From Desulfobacteraceae bacterium (GTDB lineage Bacteria > Desulfobacterota > Desulfobacteria > Desulfobacterales > Desulfococcaceae), in NCBI GenBank assembly GCA_011390755.1, contig JAABRU010000001.1, forward strand, positions 1 through 64,000: a stretch of 64,000 bases of DNA, in the 5' to 3' direction. The notes under the pieces are model-generated. The model saw nothing but the letters and a program-made list of their open reading frames with translations. It was not told the DNA's origin and ran no database searches. The stretch's first letter is position 1; every line of letters starts with the position of its first letter. Below, piece by piece: positions 20,827 through 29,387 of this stretch. The translations under genes and the position numbers were made by a program.

Positions 20827-21303
20827 TTATGCCCCTATCTCGATAATTTCCGCCTTCATCCGCTTTCCCCGGACTTCCAGCAGGGCAAGAGAGATGGGGT
20901 AGTCAAAACGGCGCGGCCCTGCACTGCCCGGATTCAGGTAAAGAACCCCGTTTTTTTCTTCCATCTTCGGCTGATGGGTATGACCGCTGACCACAGCATG
21001 GAATCCGGCGGTCGCAGGTTCCAAATCCAGCAGCCAGAGATCATGCAGCATATAGATTTGTATTTCACCGATCTCTGCGATTTCTGTTCCTTTGAGATGA
21101 GCGGCCCGCCTGCCGTCCATATTTCCCTGCACTGCCACAACCGGGGCCGTTTTTTTCAGTTCATGGAGGATTTCCATTTTTCCCACATCTCCGGCGTGGA
21201 GAATCAAATCAACGCCATGGAGTATTTCCGGCACTTCCGGCCGCAGCATTCCGTGGGTGTCGGAAATGACACCGACCCGGTATTTTTCCTTTTTTTCTGT
21301 CAT
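20827..21303 (-). CDS. YfcE/MJ0936-type metallophosphoesterase
   Basis: A 158-aa calcineurin-like phosphoesterase. All family metal motifs are in order: GVISDTHG (DxH), ILHAGDVG (GD), VQGNMDG (GNxD), VVSGHTHQPK (GHTH) and LNPGSAGPRR. Such enzymes hydrolyse phosphodiesters such as cyclic nucleotides, but the natural substrate is usually unknown. AAGGAAGG precedes the ATG. It stands alone, divergent from the LysM gene. Confidence 0.93.
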   Translation of the reverse strand: MTEKKEKYRVGVISDTHGMLRPEVPEILHGVDLILHAGDVGKMEILHELKKTAPVVAVQGNMDGRRAAHLKGTEIAEIGEIQIYMLHDLWLLDLEPATAGFHAVVSGHTHQPKMEEKNGVLYLNPGSAGPRRFDYPISLALLEVRGKRMKAEIIEIGA

Positions 21304-21774
21304 ATTTCCTTCCTTTTTTTCAGATTAACGGGCAGTCCTCCGCTTTCCCTCCGGCGGAGGGGATTTTTTTTAAGGGTATTTTCTGTCAGCATAAAAATGA
21401 CGGGTGATCTGATTCCTGTAAGGGCATATTGCAGATATACCGGATACCCGGCAGTTATCACTTGACAGAACGCTGCCTGTGAGTCATAAATTTTTTATGT
21501 AATTGTATGAAATAACATAAATCCCCCTTTTGTAAAGGGGCAGAGGGGATTTTTCTGCAATAAACCGGGAGGGGAGCCCTGAGGAGATTGAGTATAAAGA
21601 AAAGCAGAATTAATCCCAAGAGAAAAACTTGACAGAAGTTATAGAAATCCTGTACTTTCAGCCTGAATATGTTTTATCTGTTTTTTTTTGGGGATTTCCG
21701 ATACAGATTTTCAGAAAACAATTCCGGGAACTCTGTATTTTTGTCATTTTTTACACAATCAATACGGGGGAAAT
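21304..21774. other. Intergenic region without a gene
   Basis: A hairpin CCTCCGC (21337-21343)/GCGGAGG (21354-21360) followed by a T run lies just upstream of the phosphoesterase on the plus strand. At about 21515-21550 is the short palindrome-like AATCCCCCTTTTGTAAAGGG. Nothing else is recognised; the LysM promoter should lie in the last 150 bases. Confidence 0.45.
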
Positions 21775-22902
21775 ATGAACTGCAATACTGACAGAGGATG
21801 TACATTCCTGAAACTTTGTTTGTTTACCCTGCTTGTCCTGTCCCTGTCCCTGGAGCTTTACGGTCAGGAGAATACAGGTGAAAACAGCAGTCCGGACAAG
21901 AACAGCGGAATTGAGGAAGACGGGCAGGGAGGCGCGTATTATACCATTCAGAAAGGGGATACGCTGTGGGATTTATCAAGAAAATTTCTGAATTCCCCCT
22001 GGCACTGGCCCGAGCTGTGGGAGGTGAACAGTGATGTGCCGATTCCCAATCCCCACCTGATTTATCCGGGACAGAAGATCCGTCTTTTCCGTAAGGGGGA
22101 AGTTCCGCCTGTTTTTCCGAAAGAAAAAACCGTGACGGAAAGCGAAACCGTGCCGGACACGGAAATCATACCCCTGACAGAGCCGGAAACCGAAGACATT
22201 GAAACGGATGACGGTTCACCGCATTTTGTATTCAGTCCCATTAATCAGGTGGGATTTATCCGTAAAGAGTCTGTCAGTCCCAGCGCTGTTATTTTTATGG
22301 AAAAAGATGATAAGCAGATGATCAGTAAGGGGGATACGGTATTTCTCCGGGAAAGCAGTGAAGGTTCCATGGTGCTGGGGAAATTATATACTGTCTACCG
22401 TACCTCTGTAACGCTTCATGATGAGCAAAGCAAAGAAAGAATCGGCATACAGCATCTTATGCTGGGAGTGGTGGAGATTGTGCAGGATGAGCCGGATTTT
22501 CAGATCGGGAAGGTGGTGCACTCATTCCGGAATATCCGGGTGGATGATATGCTTATGCCCTACACAGAACGCCATCCGAAAATTCCCCTGCGCAGCAGTC
22601 AGGAGGGGATCAGTGGTAAAATTCTGGCATCGGAGGATCATAAGACCATGATGGGCGAGCATGATATTGCTTTTATCAACAAAGGTTCTCTGGACGGTCT
22701 TGCACCGGGGCAGCAGTATCGGATTTATGAAGAGGAGGTTTTTGTAAGCGGGTCCGGTGATACGGAGAAGATTGTGCGTACCCCCATGGATTTCGGAACC
22801 GTGCTTGTGCTGCTGGCAGAAGAAAGCGTATCCACAGTGCTGATTATCCGGTCTCAGAAAAATATTCATCCGGGGGAATTGGTGCGGAGTCCGGTGGAAT
22901 AA
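21775..22902 (+). CDS. Secreted LysM-domain protein
   Basis: A 375-aa protein. The frame is open from 21688, but the ATG at 21775 has GGGGG 6 nt upstream and gives a signal peptide (CLFTLLVLSLSLELYG). A LysM domain at about 60-105 (YYTIQKGDTLWDLSRKFL, then PELWEVNSDVPIPNP and YPGQKIRLF) should bind peptidoglycan in the periplasm. The rest (about 140-375) has repeated beta-rich segments and no named domain. A similar architecture is often seen near gliding or envelope genes, but no partner is evident. The VCBS protein follows 76 nt later with its own ribosome site. Confidence 0.85.
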   Translation: MNCNTDRGCTFLKLCLFTLLVLSLSLELYGQENTGENSSPDKNSGIEEDGQGGAYYTIQKGDTLWDLSRKFLNSPWHWPELWEVNSDVPIPNPHLIYPGQKIRLFRKGEVPPVFPKEKTVTESETVPDTEIIPLTEPETEDIETDDGSPHFVFSPINQVGFIRKESVSPSAVIFMEKDDKQMISKGDTVFLRESSEGSMVLGKLYTVYRTSVTLHDEQSKERIGIQHLMLGVVEIVQDEPDFQIGKVVHSFRNIRVDDMLMPYTERHPKIPLRSSQEGISGKILASEDHKTMMGEHDIAFINKGSLDGLAPGQQYRIYEEEVFVSGSGDTEKIVRTPMDFGTVLVLLAEESVSTVLIIRSQKNIHPGELVRSPVE

Positions 22903-22978
22903 CTGCTTTCCCTGCATGATATATATATATTCTTATCGTAATTCAATAACCGCAGAAATGTAAACGGGAGGTATTAAA

Positions 22979-24169
22979 ATGAAAAATCATATTCTTTTTT
23001 CCGTTTTTTTTAAAACATGTGTGCTGTTACTTGTTTCCATGACAGCGATGGCCGCATCTCCTGTATTTGAACCCAGCCATGCTGATAATCCCTTAAAAAA
23101 TATTATTCCGATTACCCCGGGAACAAATACAGATTTCTTTGCTCCCAAAACAGTTGACATTGACGGAGACGGTGATCTGGATGTAATGCTGGTTTCTTCT
23201 TCAGGTGTACTATACTTTGTTAAAAACAGCAGTCAGTCTGCAACATCCTTTTCTTTTACCGATGATCCCCAGGCCGTTGCTCTGTCAGGACTTTCTACGA
23301 ACTATTTTTCTGCGGGTTTTATAAATATCAGCGGAACTGATCTGCCGGATATGTTTATCAGTGAAAACCTGAGTAACACCCTCCGATATTTTGAAAACAC
23401 CTCAGCAGAAGGCAATATTCAGTTTACAGAAAACAGCAGTGCAAATCCTTTTAATGGCAAAAACCTTGCGTTTTACAATATCGGCGATAGTACGTTTAAC
23501 TTTGGTTTCAGAATGGCTTTTGCAGATATGGATGATGACGGAGATAAAGATATTATTTTTGGTGTAAAAACTGCCAAATATACAAACAGACTGATATATT
23601 ATGAAAATACGGGGGGAAATAATTTTGAGGAGGGTCTGTCCAATCCTTTCAGCTGTGTCAGCTCAAATAATTTTCCTGCCCCCGATTTGGCGGATATTGA
23701 CGGAGACGGGGATTATGATCTGATTGTCGGTTCAAGCAGGCAGGTTAAGTATTATGAAAACACAGGCACAAAAGACCATGCGCAGTTTGTGCCGAAGGAC
23801 AGTGAGGATAATTGTCTTCCCGATGATGATTATCGCATTGAAGTTACTCCGGCATCTTCCTCGGACGAATATTATTGCCCGGCTTTTGCCGACTTTGACG
23901 GAGACGGAACCTATGCACTCCTGGTGGGTTTTCGTGATGATTCCGAATTTCAATACTGGTCAATAGCAAAAGCAGTTTTATCCGGAGATATTAACGGAAA
24001 AGACGGCCTCAGCCTTTCCGATGCCATTCTGGGCCTGAAAATCCTGGCGGATGCGGATACATCCGGCGATACAGTTAACCTGGCAGCGGATGTGGATACA
24101 AATCAGAAAATCGGTCTGGAAGAAGTGATATATGTTCTCCGGAAAATTGCTTTTCCGGATCCGGAATAA
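22979..24169 (+). CDS. Secreted VCBS/FG-GAP repeat protein with dockerin-like C-terminus
   Basis: A 396-aa secreted protein (signal peptide to about residue 25, TAMAAS). It holds at least four calcium-loop repeats of the integrin/VCBS type: DIDGDGDLDVMLV, DMDDDGDKDIIFG, DIDGDGDYDLIVG and DFDGDGTYALLVG, suggesting a beta-propeller. The last 65 residues form a dockerin-like pair of EF-hand segments (GDINGKDGLSLSDAILGLKI and ADVDTNQKIGLEEVIYVLRK). Dockerins dock onto cohesins; in non-cellulosomal bacteria their partner is usually unknown. GGGAGG precedes the ATG. Confidence 0.88.
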   Translation: MKNHILFSVFFKTCVLLLVSMTAMAASPVFEPSHADNPLKNIIPITPGTNTDFFAPKTVDIDGDGDLDVMLVSSSGVLYFVKNSSQSATSFSFTDDPQAVALSGLSTNYFSAGFINISGTDLPDMFISENLSNTLRYFENTSAEGNIQFTENSSANPFNGKNLAFYNIGDSTFNFGFRMAFADMDDDGDKDIIFGVKTAKYTNRLIYYENTGGNNFEEGLSNPFSCVSSNNFPAPDLADIDGDGDYDLIVGSSRQVKYYENTGTKDHAQFVPKDSEDNCLPDDDYRIEVTPASSSDEYYCPAFADFDGDGTYALLVGFRDDSEFQYWSIAKAVLSGDINGKDGLSLSDAILGLKILADADTSGDTVNLAADVDTNQKIGLEEVIYVLRKIAFPDPE

Positions 24170-24239
24170 ACAGGTTTACTGTTTTGCAGCTCCGGAAAGC
24201 AGAGCGAAGCTGTGTAACAGACATTATCGGAATACCGTA

Positions 24240-24377
24240 CAGCAGGGTGCGTTAGGTGACAGCACTAACGCACCGTTAATTTCAGAGTTGCGGTGCCTTA
24301 CGCTTCGCTAACGCGCCCTGCGGTGAAAGACTTTCATATAAACCCCCATGATATGCAATCACAACAAAGCATGAAAG
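24240..24377. repeat. Palindromic repeats (GTGCGTTAG type and R11)
   Basis: GGTGCGTTAGGTGACAGCAC and CTAACGCACCG, then GGTGCCTTACGCTTCGCTAA and CGCGCCCTGC, make a compound palindrome. A close relative is at 35450-35510. An R11 copy follows at 24331-24377. No gene. Confidence 0.6.
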
Positions 24378-24453
24378 TTTTTTGTACGGGACGCGGAGCG
24401 TCCCGCAGCCCGTTCCCACGCGGAGCGTGGGAACGGGGTGGGCGGGGAGACTT

Positions 24454-25557
24454 TCATATAAACTCCTCCAGCAGCGGTTTATCCGCCTGGGTCCGGTTGA
24501 TATTGATGATTTGGGGAGAACCGCTGCTGTTGTCAATATGGGCAATAATGCACCAGCTGCCGGGGGCACTCTCCATCAGGGGAACTTCGATTTCCCCTCT
24601 GCCCCCCCGGATCGTAACTTTGCCGTCATAACTGGCAAAATTGGCTCTGGGTTTATTAAAGATATTGGCTGCAATGATCGCGTGTTCGATTTCATCCAGC
24701 CGGGTGAAATAAATATTTTCCTGATTATCACCGCTCCGGTCCCCGATTCCCGCATCTTTGTCCAGATAAATCCAGGGAGATGCGCTTTTGCTGCCGCGTT
24801 TCATAAAAAAAACATGCTCTTCGTCCGAACTGCCGCCGGAAAATATTTTTCCCAGAATCCCTTTTTTGGGCGCAGATTTTTCCCCGGCCCCTTTGAGACG
24901 GTAAAAACAGTGCAGATCCAAATCCACAGCAGTCTTCCAGGAAAGAGTGGCCTGAAATCCCTTGCAGGCCAGCGCGGTTTTCTGCCCTTTCTGTTTGAGA
25001 ATGACTTTGGAAGAAAGTTTGACAGCCGAAGCTCCCGGAACCGTCTGCTGAAAAGTTTCAAAAGACATGACATCACTGTTGTTGACCAGAGAGGTGCCCA
25101 TGAAACCGCTTTTCAGATGACACAGCAGGGCCACCGAACCGGACTGCGCGGAATCCAGGGAGACGGTATGACTTTCCCCTTTGTCTGTGACGACTTCCAC
25201 ACGGGCATCATAATCGGCAAATACCCTGCCTGTACCGGAAGATGCATCGGTAAAATTCAGTGCGGCAATCCAGACTTCTTCCATTTCATCCAGCGCGGCA
25301 ATGCGCAGTTCCTCCCTGTTATTCCCGCCGGACGCGCCCAGACCGGCATCCCCGGAAAGTTCCATAAAGGGAAAGGATGTCAGGCTGCCGGATGAACCGC
25401 CTGCATAATTTTGGGAATAAATACCGCCGCTGCGTCCGTCTTTGCTTTTATAAAAAGCCATCAGATCCAAATCTACGGCAGATGTCCAGATCAGAGATAT
25501 CTGCATCTGACTGAAACTGCCGATAAGGGCATCGTTTCCTTTTTTTTTCAGTTCCAT
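24454..25557 (-). CDS. Tandem TerD-domain protein
   Basis: A 367-aa protein from the ATG at 25557, chosen for AAGGAGA just upstream; the frame is open to 25641. It contains two TerD/CABP-type domains. The first (1-175) shows TSAVDLDLMAFYKSKDGRSG, LSGDAGLGASGGNNREE and ALDEMEEVWIAALNF. The second (195-367) shows KTAVDLDLHCFYRLKG, YLDKDAGIGDRSGDNQEN and RLDEIEHAIIAANIF. Acidic loops probably bind calcium. TerD proteins belong to tellurite/stress-response systems with unclear chemistry. It follows the single-TerD gene on the same strand. The TGA lies inside an R11 repeat, so the present C-terminus (LLEEFI) may be truncated. Confidence 0.88.
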   Translation of the reverse strand: MELKKKGNDALIGSFSQMQISLIWTSAVDLDLMAFYKSKDGRSGGIYSQNYAGGSSGSLTSFPFMELSGDAGLGASGGNNREELRIAALDEMEEVWIAALNFTDASSGTGRVFADYDARVEVVTDKGESHTVSLDSAQSGSVALLCHLKSGFMGTSLVNNSDVMSFETFQQTVPGASAVKLSSKVILKQKGQKTALACKGFQATLSWKTAVDLDLHCFYRLKGAGEKSAPKKGILGKIFSGGSSDEEHVFFMKRGSKSASPWIYLDKDAGIGDRSGDNQENIYFTRLDEIEHAIIAANIFNKPRANFASYDGKVTIRGGRGEIEVPLMESAPGSWCIIAHIDNSSGSPQIININRTQADKPLLEEFI

Positions 25558-25650
25558 TCTGTTCTCCTTTGTGAGAAATCCGGGAGGAAAGGGTGCGGGA
25601 GGAAAGGGGGCAGGGACAATGCGGTTTCCCTGCCCCGGCATACAGCTGTT

Positions 25651-26184
25651 TTATCCGTTGATGATTTCGATCAGCTGATTGAGATTTTTCAGACCTTTCA
25701 GGGTGCCGGCCTTACTGCTGTTCACCAGCTTTGCGCCGATGGCACTGCTGTTGTCAATGGTGGCAATCAGGGCCACATTGCCCATATCCCCGGTATCCAG
25801 ATTTACATTGTGCGTCGTGCCTTTGTCATCCATTACCGAAAGAGTGACATCGCTTTCGTTAAAACGTGCCGGTGCGCCGTCCTGCACTTTGCCGTAATCC
25901 CAGCAAAGAATCCAGACATACTTCATATCGTCCAGTTTGGTAATCCGCATGGTTTCTTCATTATCACCGCCCTGATCGCCGACACCTTCATCACCGCTGA
26001 GCTGCATGAAGGGGAAGGCATTGAGATCACCCAGTTCACCAAAATACACCAGCCCCTGTTTTCCCTCTTTTGTTTCATAAGCGGCAGCCAGATCGAAATC
26101 TGCTGCGGTTGTCCATTTCATAGACACCATCAGTTGTTTAAATCCGCCGACATTCGCTTCCGAACCTTTTTGCTTCAGTTCCAT
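25651..26184 (-). CDS. TerD family stress protein
   Basis: A 177-aa single-domain TerD protein. It begins MELKQKGSEANVGGFKQLMV, nearly the same as the start of the tandem protein that follows (MELKKKGNDALIGSFSQMQI), and has TTAADFDLAAAYETKEGK, LSGDEGVGDQGGDNEETM and KLDDMKYVWILCWDYG. AAGGAGG precedes the ATG. Together with the tandem protein it forms a two-gene unit; no other ter genes (terB, terC, terZ) are in the window. Confidence 0.9.
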   Translation of the reverse strand: MELKQKGSEANVGGFKQLMVSMKWTTAADFDLAAAYETKEGKQGLVYFGELGDLNAFPFMQLSGDEGVGDQGGDNEETMRITKLDDMKYVWILCWDYGKVQDGAPARFNESDVTLSVMDDKGTTHNVNLDTGDMGNVALIATIDNSSAIGAKLVNSSKAGTLKGLKNLNQLIEIING

Positions 26185-26836
26185 TCTTTTCCTCCTTGAT
26201 TAAGAATTGCGGGATTAGACAATACGGATATTTGGCAGATCGGAAAGATTTTTCCCGAAAAGGAATTGTCTTTGCATCTGCCGATGATACCGGATGATTT
26301 ATTTTCCATATCTAATCTTATATATATTTTCCTCCGAATTCAACAGTCAATTAAAAAAAATTTTTCCCGGGATGTTTTCTTTCTGCTTCCCTGCTTGTAA
26401 TTATCTGAAAAAAAGTATATATACGAAACCTTTATTATAAACCCGGCAGTGTATGACCGGTTTCAGCAGATCGGAAAGTTTCCGAAGGAGTGCAAAAAAT
26501 GTATTTTTGCATGGGCCGGCCGGGAACTGCTGCCGTGCCGGAGGCGGGAGCCTCCGGGTATGCATTCCCGGGCGGAGCCCCAATGGCATTAGGTTAAGCA
26601 GAATATTCCCCTCCCCCGGCGGGAGGGGGCAGGGGAGGGGGAGGCAGCGGACTGTAATGAAAGCCCCTTTTCACCCTCCCCCTGCCCTCCCTCAGGGGAG
26701 GGGAGTCTTAAGTCAATGACATTGGGGCGGAGCCCGGGAACGGGTTGAAACTTTCATACTTCGTTGTGAATGCATATCATGGCCGTTTATCAGAAAAAGG
26801 AACCGGCTGTGCAGCAAAAAAAATGCAGGAGTGATG
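26185..26836. other. Repeat-rich intergenic region without a gene
   Basis: From left to right: AT-rich DNA (possible TerD promoter region), an R9 fragment (about 26461-26540: GATCGGAAAGTTTCC and GTGCAAAAAATGTATTTTTGC), an R15 element (26581-26727) and an R11 copy (26751-26790). Confidence 0.55.
26581..26727. repeat. R15 G/C-rich palindromic element
   Basis: Outer motifs CAATGGCATTAGGTTAAGCA and CTTAAGTCAATGACATTGG, with arms CCCCTCCCCCGGCGGGAGGG and CCTGCCCTCCCTCAGGGGAG. The copy at 49342-49462 is in reverse order, and parts occur at 6671 and 57694. Confidence 0.6.
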
Positions 26837-27787
26837 ATGGATTTTTCTCTTTCATACGATATTCTTCCCGCTGCTTTTCTTCTGGATATGCTCATCGGTG
26901 ATCCGCGCTTTGCCCATCATCCGGTGCGGTATATGGGGAAAGGCATTGAGGCAGCGGAGCCTTTTTTTCGCAGACTTCCTGTGAATGCAAAAATTTCCGG
27001 CGGACTGTTTGCCCTGAGTCTGATTCCGGCGGTATGGCTGATAACAGCACTGATACTGACGGTATCTGCCGGAATTCATCCCCTGTTCAATAAAGGGGTG
27101 GAAATTCTGCTGCTTTATTTCTGCATTTCCTGCCGGGGACTGGAATCGGCCGCGATGGAAATCCACAGCATTCTCCGCCGGGGCTGTCTGCAAAAGGCCA
27201 GGGAAAAACTGGCCATGATTGTGGGTCGGGATGTGCGTCATCTTTCGGAAAAGGCTGCGGCCAGGGCCAGTGTGGAAACCGTGGCCGAAAATCTGGTGGA
27301 CGGCGTGATTTCCCCCCTGTTTTTTCTTCTGATCGGCGGCATTCCCCTGATGATGACTTATAAAATGGTGAATACTCTGGATTCCATGGTCGGATATAAA
27401 AATGAAAAGTACAGGGATTTCGGCATGATTTCCGCCCGTACTGATGATATTGCCAATTATCTGCCGGCCCGTATTTCTATTATTTTTATTTCCCTGGCTG
27501 CGCAGATACTGAACCGGAAAGGCAAACAGGCTTTTGAAAAAGGGCGGAAAGAAGGCAGAAGACATGCCAGTCCCAATGCGGGCTTTCCCGAAGCCGCGTT
27601 TGCCGGGGCATTGGAAATAAAACTGGGGGGACCGAATATTTACCACGGAAAAGTGGTGGACAAACCTTTTATTGGTGAAAATTACAGGGAGGTGAAGGTG
27701 CGGGATATTCCCAGAGCCTGCGATCTGATGCTGCTGTCTTCCCTGCTTTTCTGTCTGGCAGTATGGGGAACGGCATTTTTTATTTGA
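26837..27787 (+). CDS. cbiB: Adenosylcobinamide-phosphate synthase
   Basis: A 316-aa membrane protein of the CobD/CbiB family, which attaches aminopropanol phosphate to adenosylcobyric acid in B12 synthesis. Motifs: LLDMLIGDPRFAHHPVRYMG near the start, ASVETVAENLVDGVISPLFF, YKMVNTLDSMVGYKNEKY and AGALEIKLGGPNIYHGK. Three starts stand together (GTG 26831, ATG 26834, ATG 26837); AGGAG spacing best fits 26837. It is the only cobalamin gene here. It would serve the B12-dependent mutase at 59575 and the B12-binding radical SAM protein. Confidence 0.93.
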   Translation: MDFSLSYDILPAAFLLDMLIGDPRFAHHPVRYMGKGIEAAEPFFRRLPVNAKISGGLFALSLIPAVWLITALILTVSAGIHPLFNKGVEILLLYFCISCRGLESAAMEIHSILRRGCLQKAREKLAMIVGRDVRHLSEKAAARASVETVAENLVDGVISPLFFLLIGGIPLMMTYKMVNTLDSMVGYKNEKYRDFGMISARTDDIANYLPARISIIFISLAAQILNRKGKQAFEKGRKEGRRHASPNAGFPEAAFAGALEIKLGGPNIYHGKVVDKPFIGENYREVKVRDIPRACDLMLLSSLLFCLAVWGTAFFI

Positions 27788-27856
27788 CAATGATGTACCC
27801 GTAAAAAAGCCATATTTTTGAAAATCGCTGACAGCGTTTAGTAGGGTTACGTTTAA

Positions 27857-27989
27857 CCTGAATTATTCATAAACACAGTTTTTGCTGTAAATTCAGGAAG
27901 TGTCAAAAAACAGAGTTTTTTGTCATTTTTATGAATCCGTTTATTTATCAGTGAGATACCTTGTTCTTGGTAAAATTTATGAATAATAG
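27857..27989. mobile_element. R2 element
   Basis: It begins CCTGAATTATTCATAAA like the copy at 5051 and ends TTTATGAATAAT. A further right-end fragment (CTGATTCTGGCGGGGCATAT) follows at about 28270-28296, beyond R12. Confidence 0.6.
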
Positions 27990-28261
27990 ACATTATCGGA
28001 AATAAGATCCGGCATTTTTAACCCCGGAGGGGTGTAAGAAAATAGCCCGGCAGTTTACTGCCGGGACATGTCGGCCAAACCCATCCGAGTCCCGTAGGGA
28101 CGAAAGAAAAATATGTATATTCAAATCGTTCTGTCGTCCCTACGGGACTGAAAAAAAATATATTATCCGATCCCGGCAGTAAACTGCCGGGCTGTTTTCT
28201 TCTGTCCCTACGGGACTGTAACAGATTGCCGCAGCATTACTCCTTATTTCCGATAATGTCT
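27988..28261. mobile_element. R12 palindromic element, 274 bp
   Basis: Ends AGACATTATCGGAAATAAG and CTTATTTCCGATAATGTCT are perfect 19-bp inverted repeats, flanked by TA on both sides. The inside repeats CCCGGCAG...CTGCCGGG and TCCCTACGGGAC. No transposase. A fragment of the end occurs at about 24215-24230. Confidence 0.65.
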
Positions 28262-28662
28262 AATATATACTGATTCTGGCGGGGCATATGAATCATGCGG
28301 ACTTAAAGACTATCATGAAAAAAGAAGGTTTTCAGAATGGAAAAATCTTGACGGATACATTATTATGAATTAGAGTTTTGTAATAAATTTTATTATCACT
28401 TACACCTGTCCCGGTTTCTGCCACTCTGTTTTCTCTTTATATGCTAATTTTATTCCGGATATTTCACAATTATCACTCAAAATTATTTAAAGGGTTTATC
28501 TTTAAAAAAAAAATTATGTGCCATTCTGACCGTAACATTGGGCAGTGGGGCAAATGAAAATATTCGATTCTGACAAAGAGTCTGAGAAAAATGACTGGTA
28601 TCCCGCATCATTTCCCGGAAAATCCGCTGAATATGCAAAGAAGGAATGAAGGATAGAAAGTA

Positions 28663-28799
28663 AGGTGATTTCCTGAAAAAAATGTACCGGAGGAGTGCCG
28701 GACTGAAAGTCCGGCAGTGTCTGACAGACGGCAGTCCGGTTACAGACTTTCCGTTTAAGACTCCTGCACAGGCGGTACATTCATATTTGGAAATCGCCT
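28663..28799. repeat. R5 element, 137 bp
   Basis: Ends AGGTGATTTCCTGAAAAAAA and AAATATGAATGTACC-type complement (GGAAATCGCCT) are inverted; the core has GGAAAGTC and GACTTTCC palindromes. Other copies at 29953-30092 (reverse), 10744-11000 (interrupted) and 54147-54212 (partial). Confidence 0.65.
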
Positions 28800-28835
28800 A
28801 AGCACGCAACCCGAACAGCAGGAAGGAGGTTCCCT

Positions 28836-29288
28836 ATGGACCTAATTATGCAAAGAGCTTTCTCACGCAATCCCTACAAAACATCTGTTCTGTATGCAGA
28901 TTGCCGGACAAAAGAGTATGACAGTGCCCAAATGCTCAACAGCAGTGTCGGCGGGCTGTGCCTGGAAACCCGGAAACCGCTGAAACCGGGAACCAGTGTA
29001 TTTATCCGTCTGAAAGATTTTTCGCCGGATCCTTACTGGCCCGAAGCATGTGAATGTTTTCTGGGGGAAGTGAGATGGTGTGAAGCGCAGAACGGGGCGG
29101 ACACCCCCCGTTACGGTATCGGAATCCGGTTTATTACCGGTACCTGCAAACACTGCGGACAGTTTATTGAGCAGAAAAGTATGGATGTGGCGGATTTGTG
29201 CCCGGATTGTTATAACCGTCTGGAGACAGTGGGGGATGAAAAGATCAGGGAAGGGATTTCCAATTTCTTTTTCGGCAATGTTCTGTAA
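28836..29288 (+). CDS. PilZ domain protein with C-terminal zinc-ribbon-like motif
   Basis: A 150-aa cytoplasmic protein. Residues 8-105 form a PilZ domain: RNPYKTSVLYAD supplies part of the arginine motif, MLNSSVGGLCLET the (N/D)xSxxG motif, and RYGIGIRFI the closing strand. PilZ domains bind cyclic di-GMP; here the RxxxR pair is not obvious, so binding is uncertain. Residues 108-130 contain two CxxC pairs (CKHCGQF and LCPDC), a likely zinc ribbon rarely seen with PilZ. AAGGAGG precedes the ATG. It converges on phaJ, with a strong terminator between. Confidence 0.82.
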   Translation: MDLIMQRAFSRNPYKTSVLYADCRTKEYDSAQMLNSSVGGLCLETRKPLKPGTSVFIRLKDFSPDPYWPEACECFLGEVRWCEAQNGADTPRYGIGIRFITGTCKHCGQFIEQKSMDVADLCPDCYNRLETVGDEKIREGISNFFFGNVL

Positions 29289-29335
29289 AAAATATTTCTG
29301 TATTCCAACAGCGGAACCGGGAAATTATCGGGGTA

Positions 29336-29376
29336 AAAAATGAAGGGAAGGGGGGGAACCCCTTCCCTTCATTTTT
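29336..29376. terminator. Bidirectional rho-independent terminator
   Basis: A perfect 18-bp stem AAAAATGAAGGGAAGGGG (29336-29353)/CCCCTTCCCTTCATTTTT (29359-29376) with A and T runs. It sits between the convergent PilZ and phaJ genes. Confidence 0.9.
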
Positions 29377-29387
29377 GGGGAAGAGCA

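Larger units (their letters stand above)
27788..28835. other. Repeat-rich 1-kb region without a gene
   Basis: Contains R2 (27857-27989), R12 (27988-28261), AT-rich DNA (28320-28520) and R5 (28663-28799). Inside R12 the pairs CCCGGCAGTTTACTGCCGGG and GTCCCGTAGGGAC recur in both orientations. No credible ORF. Confidence 0.6.

Noticed and set aside
28020-28240. Possible structured RNA or riboswitch in the CCCGGCAG/TCCCTACGGGAC region
   Set aside because: The pairing sequences belong to the R12 mobile element and lie over 500 nt from any gene start, so a cis-regulatory RNA is not supported.
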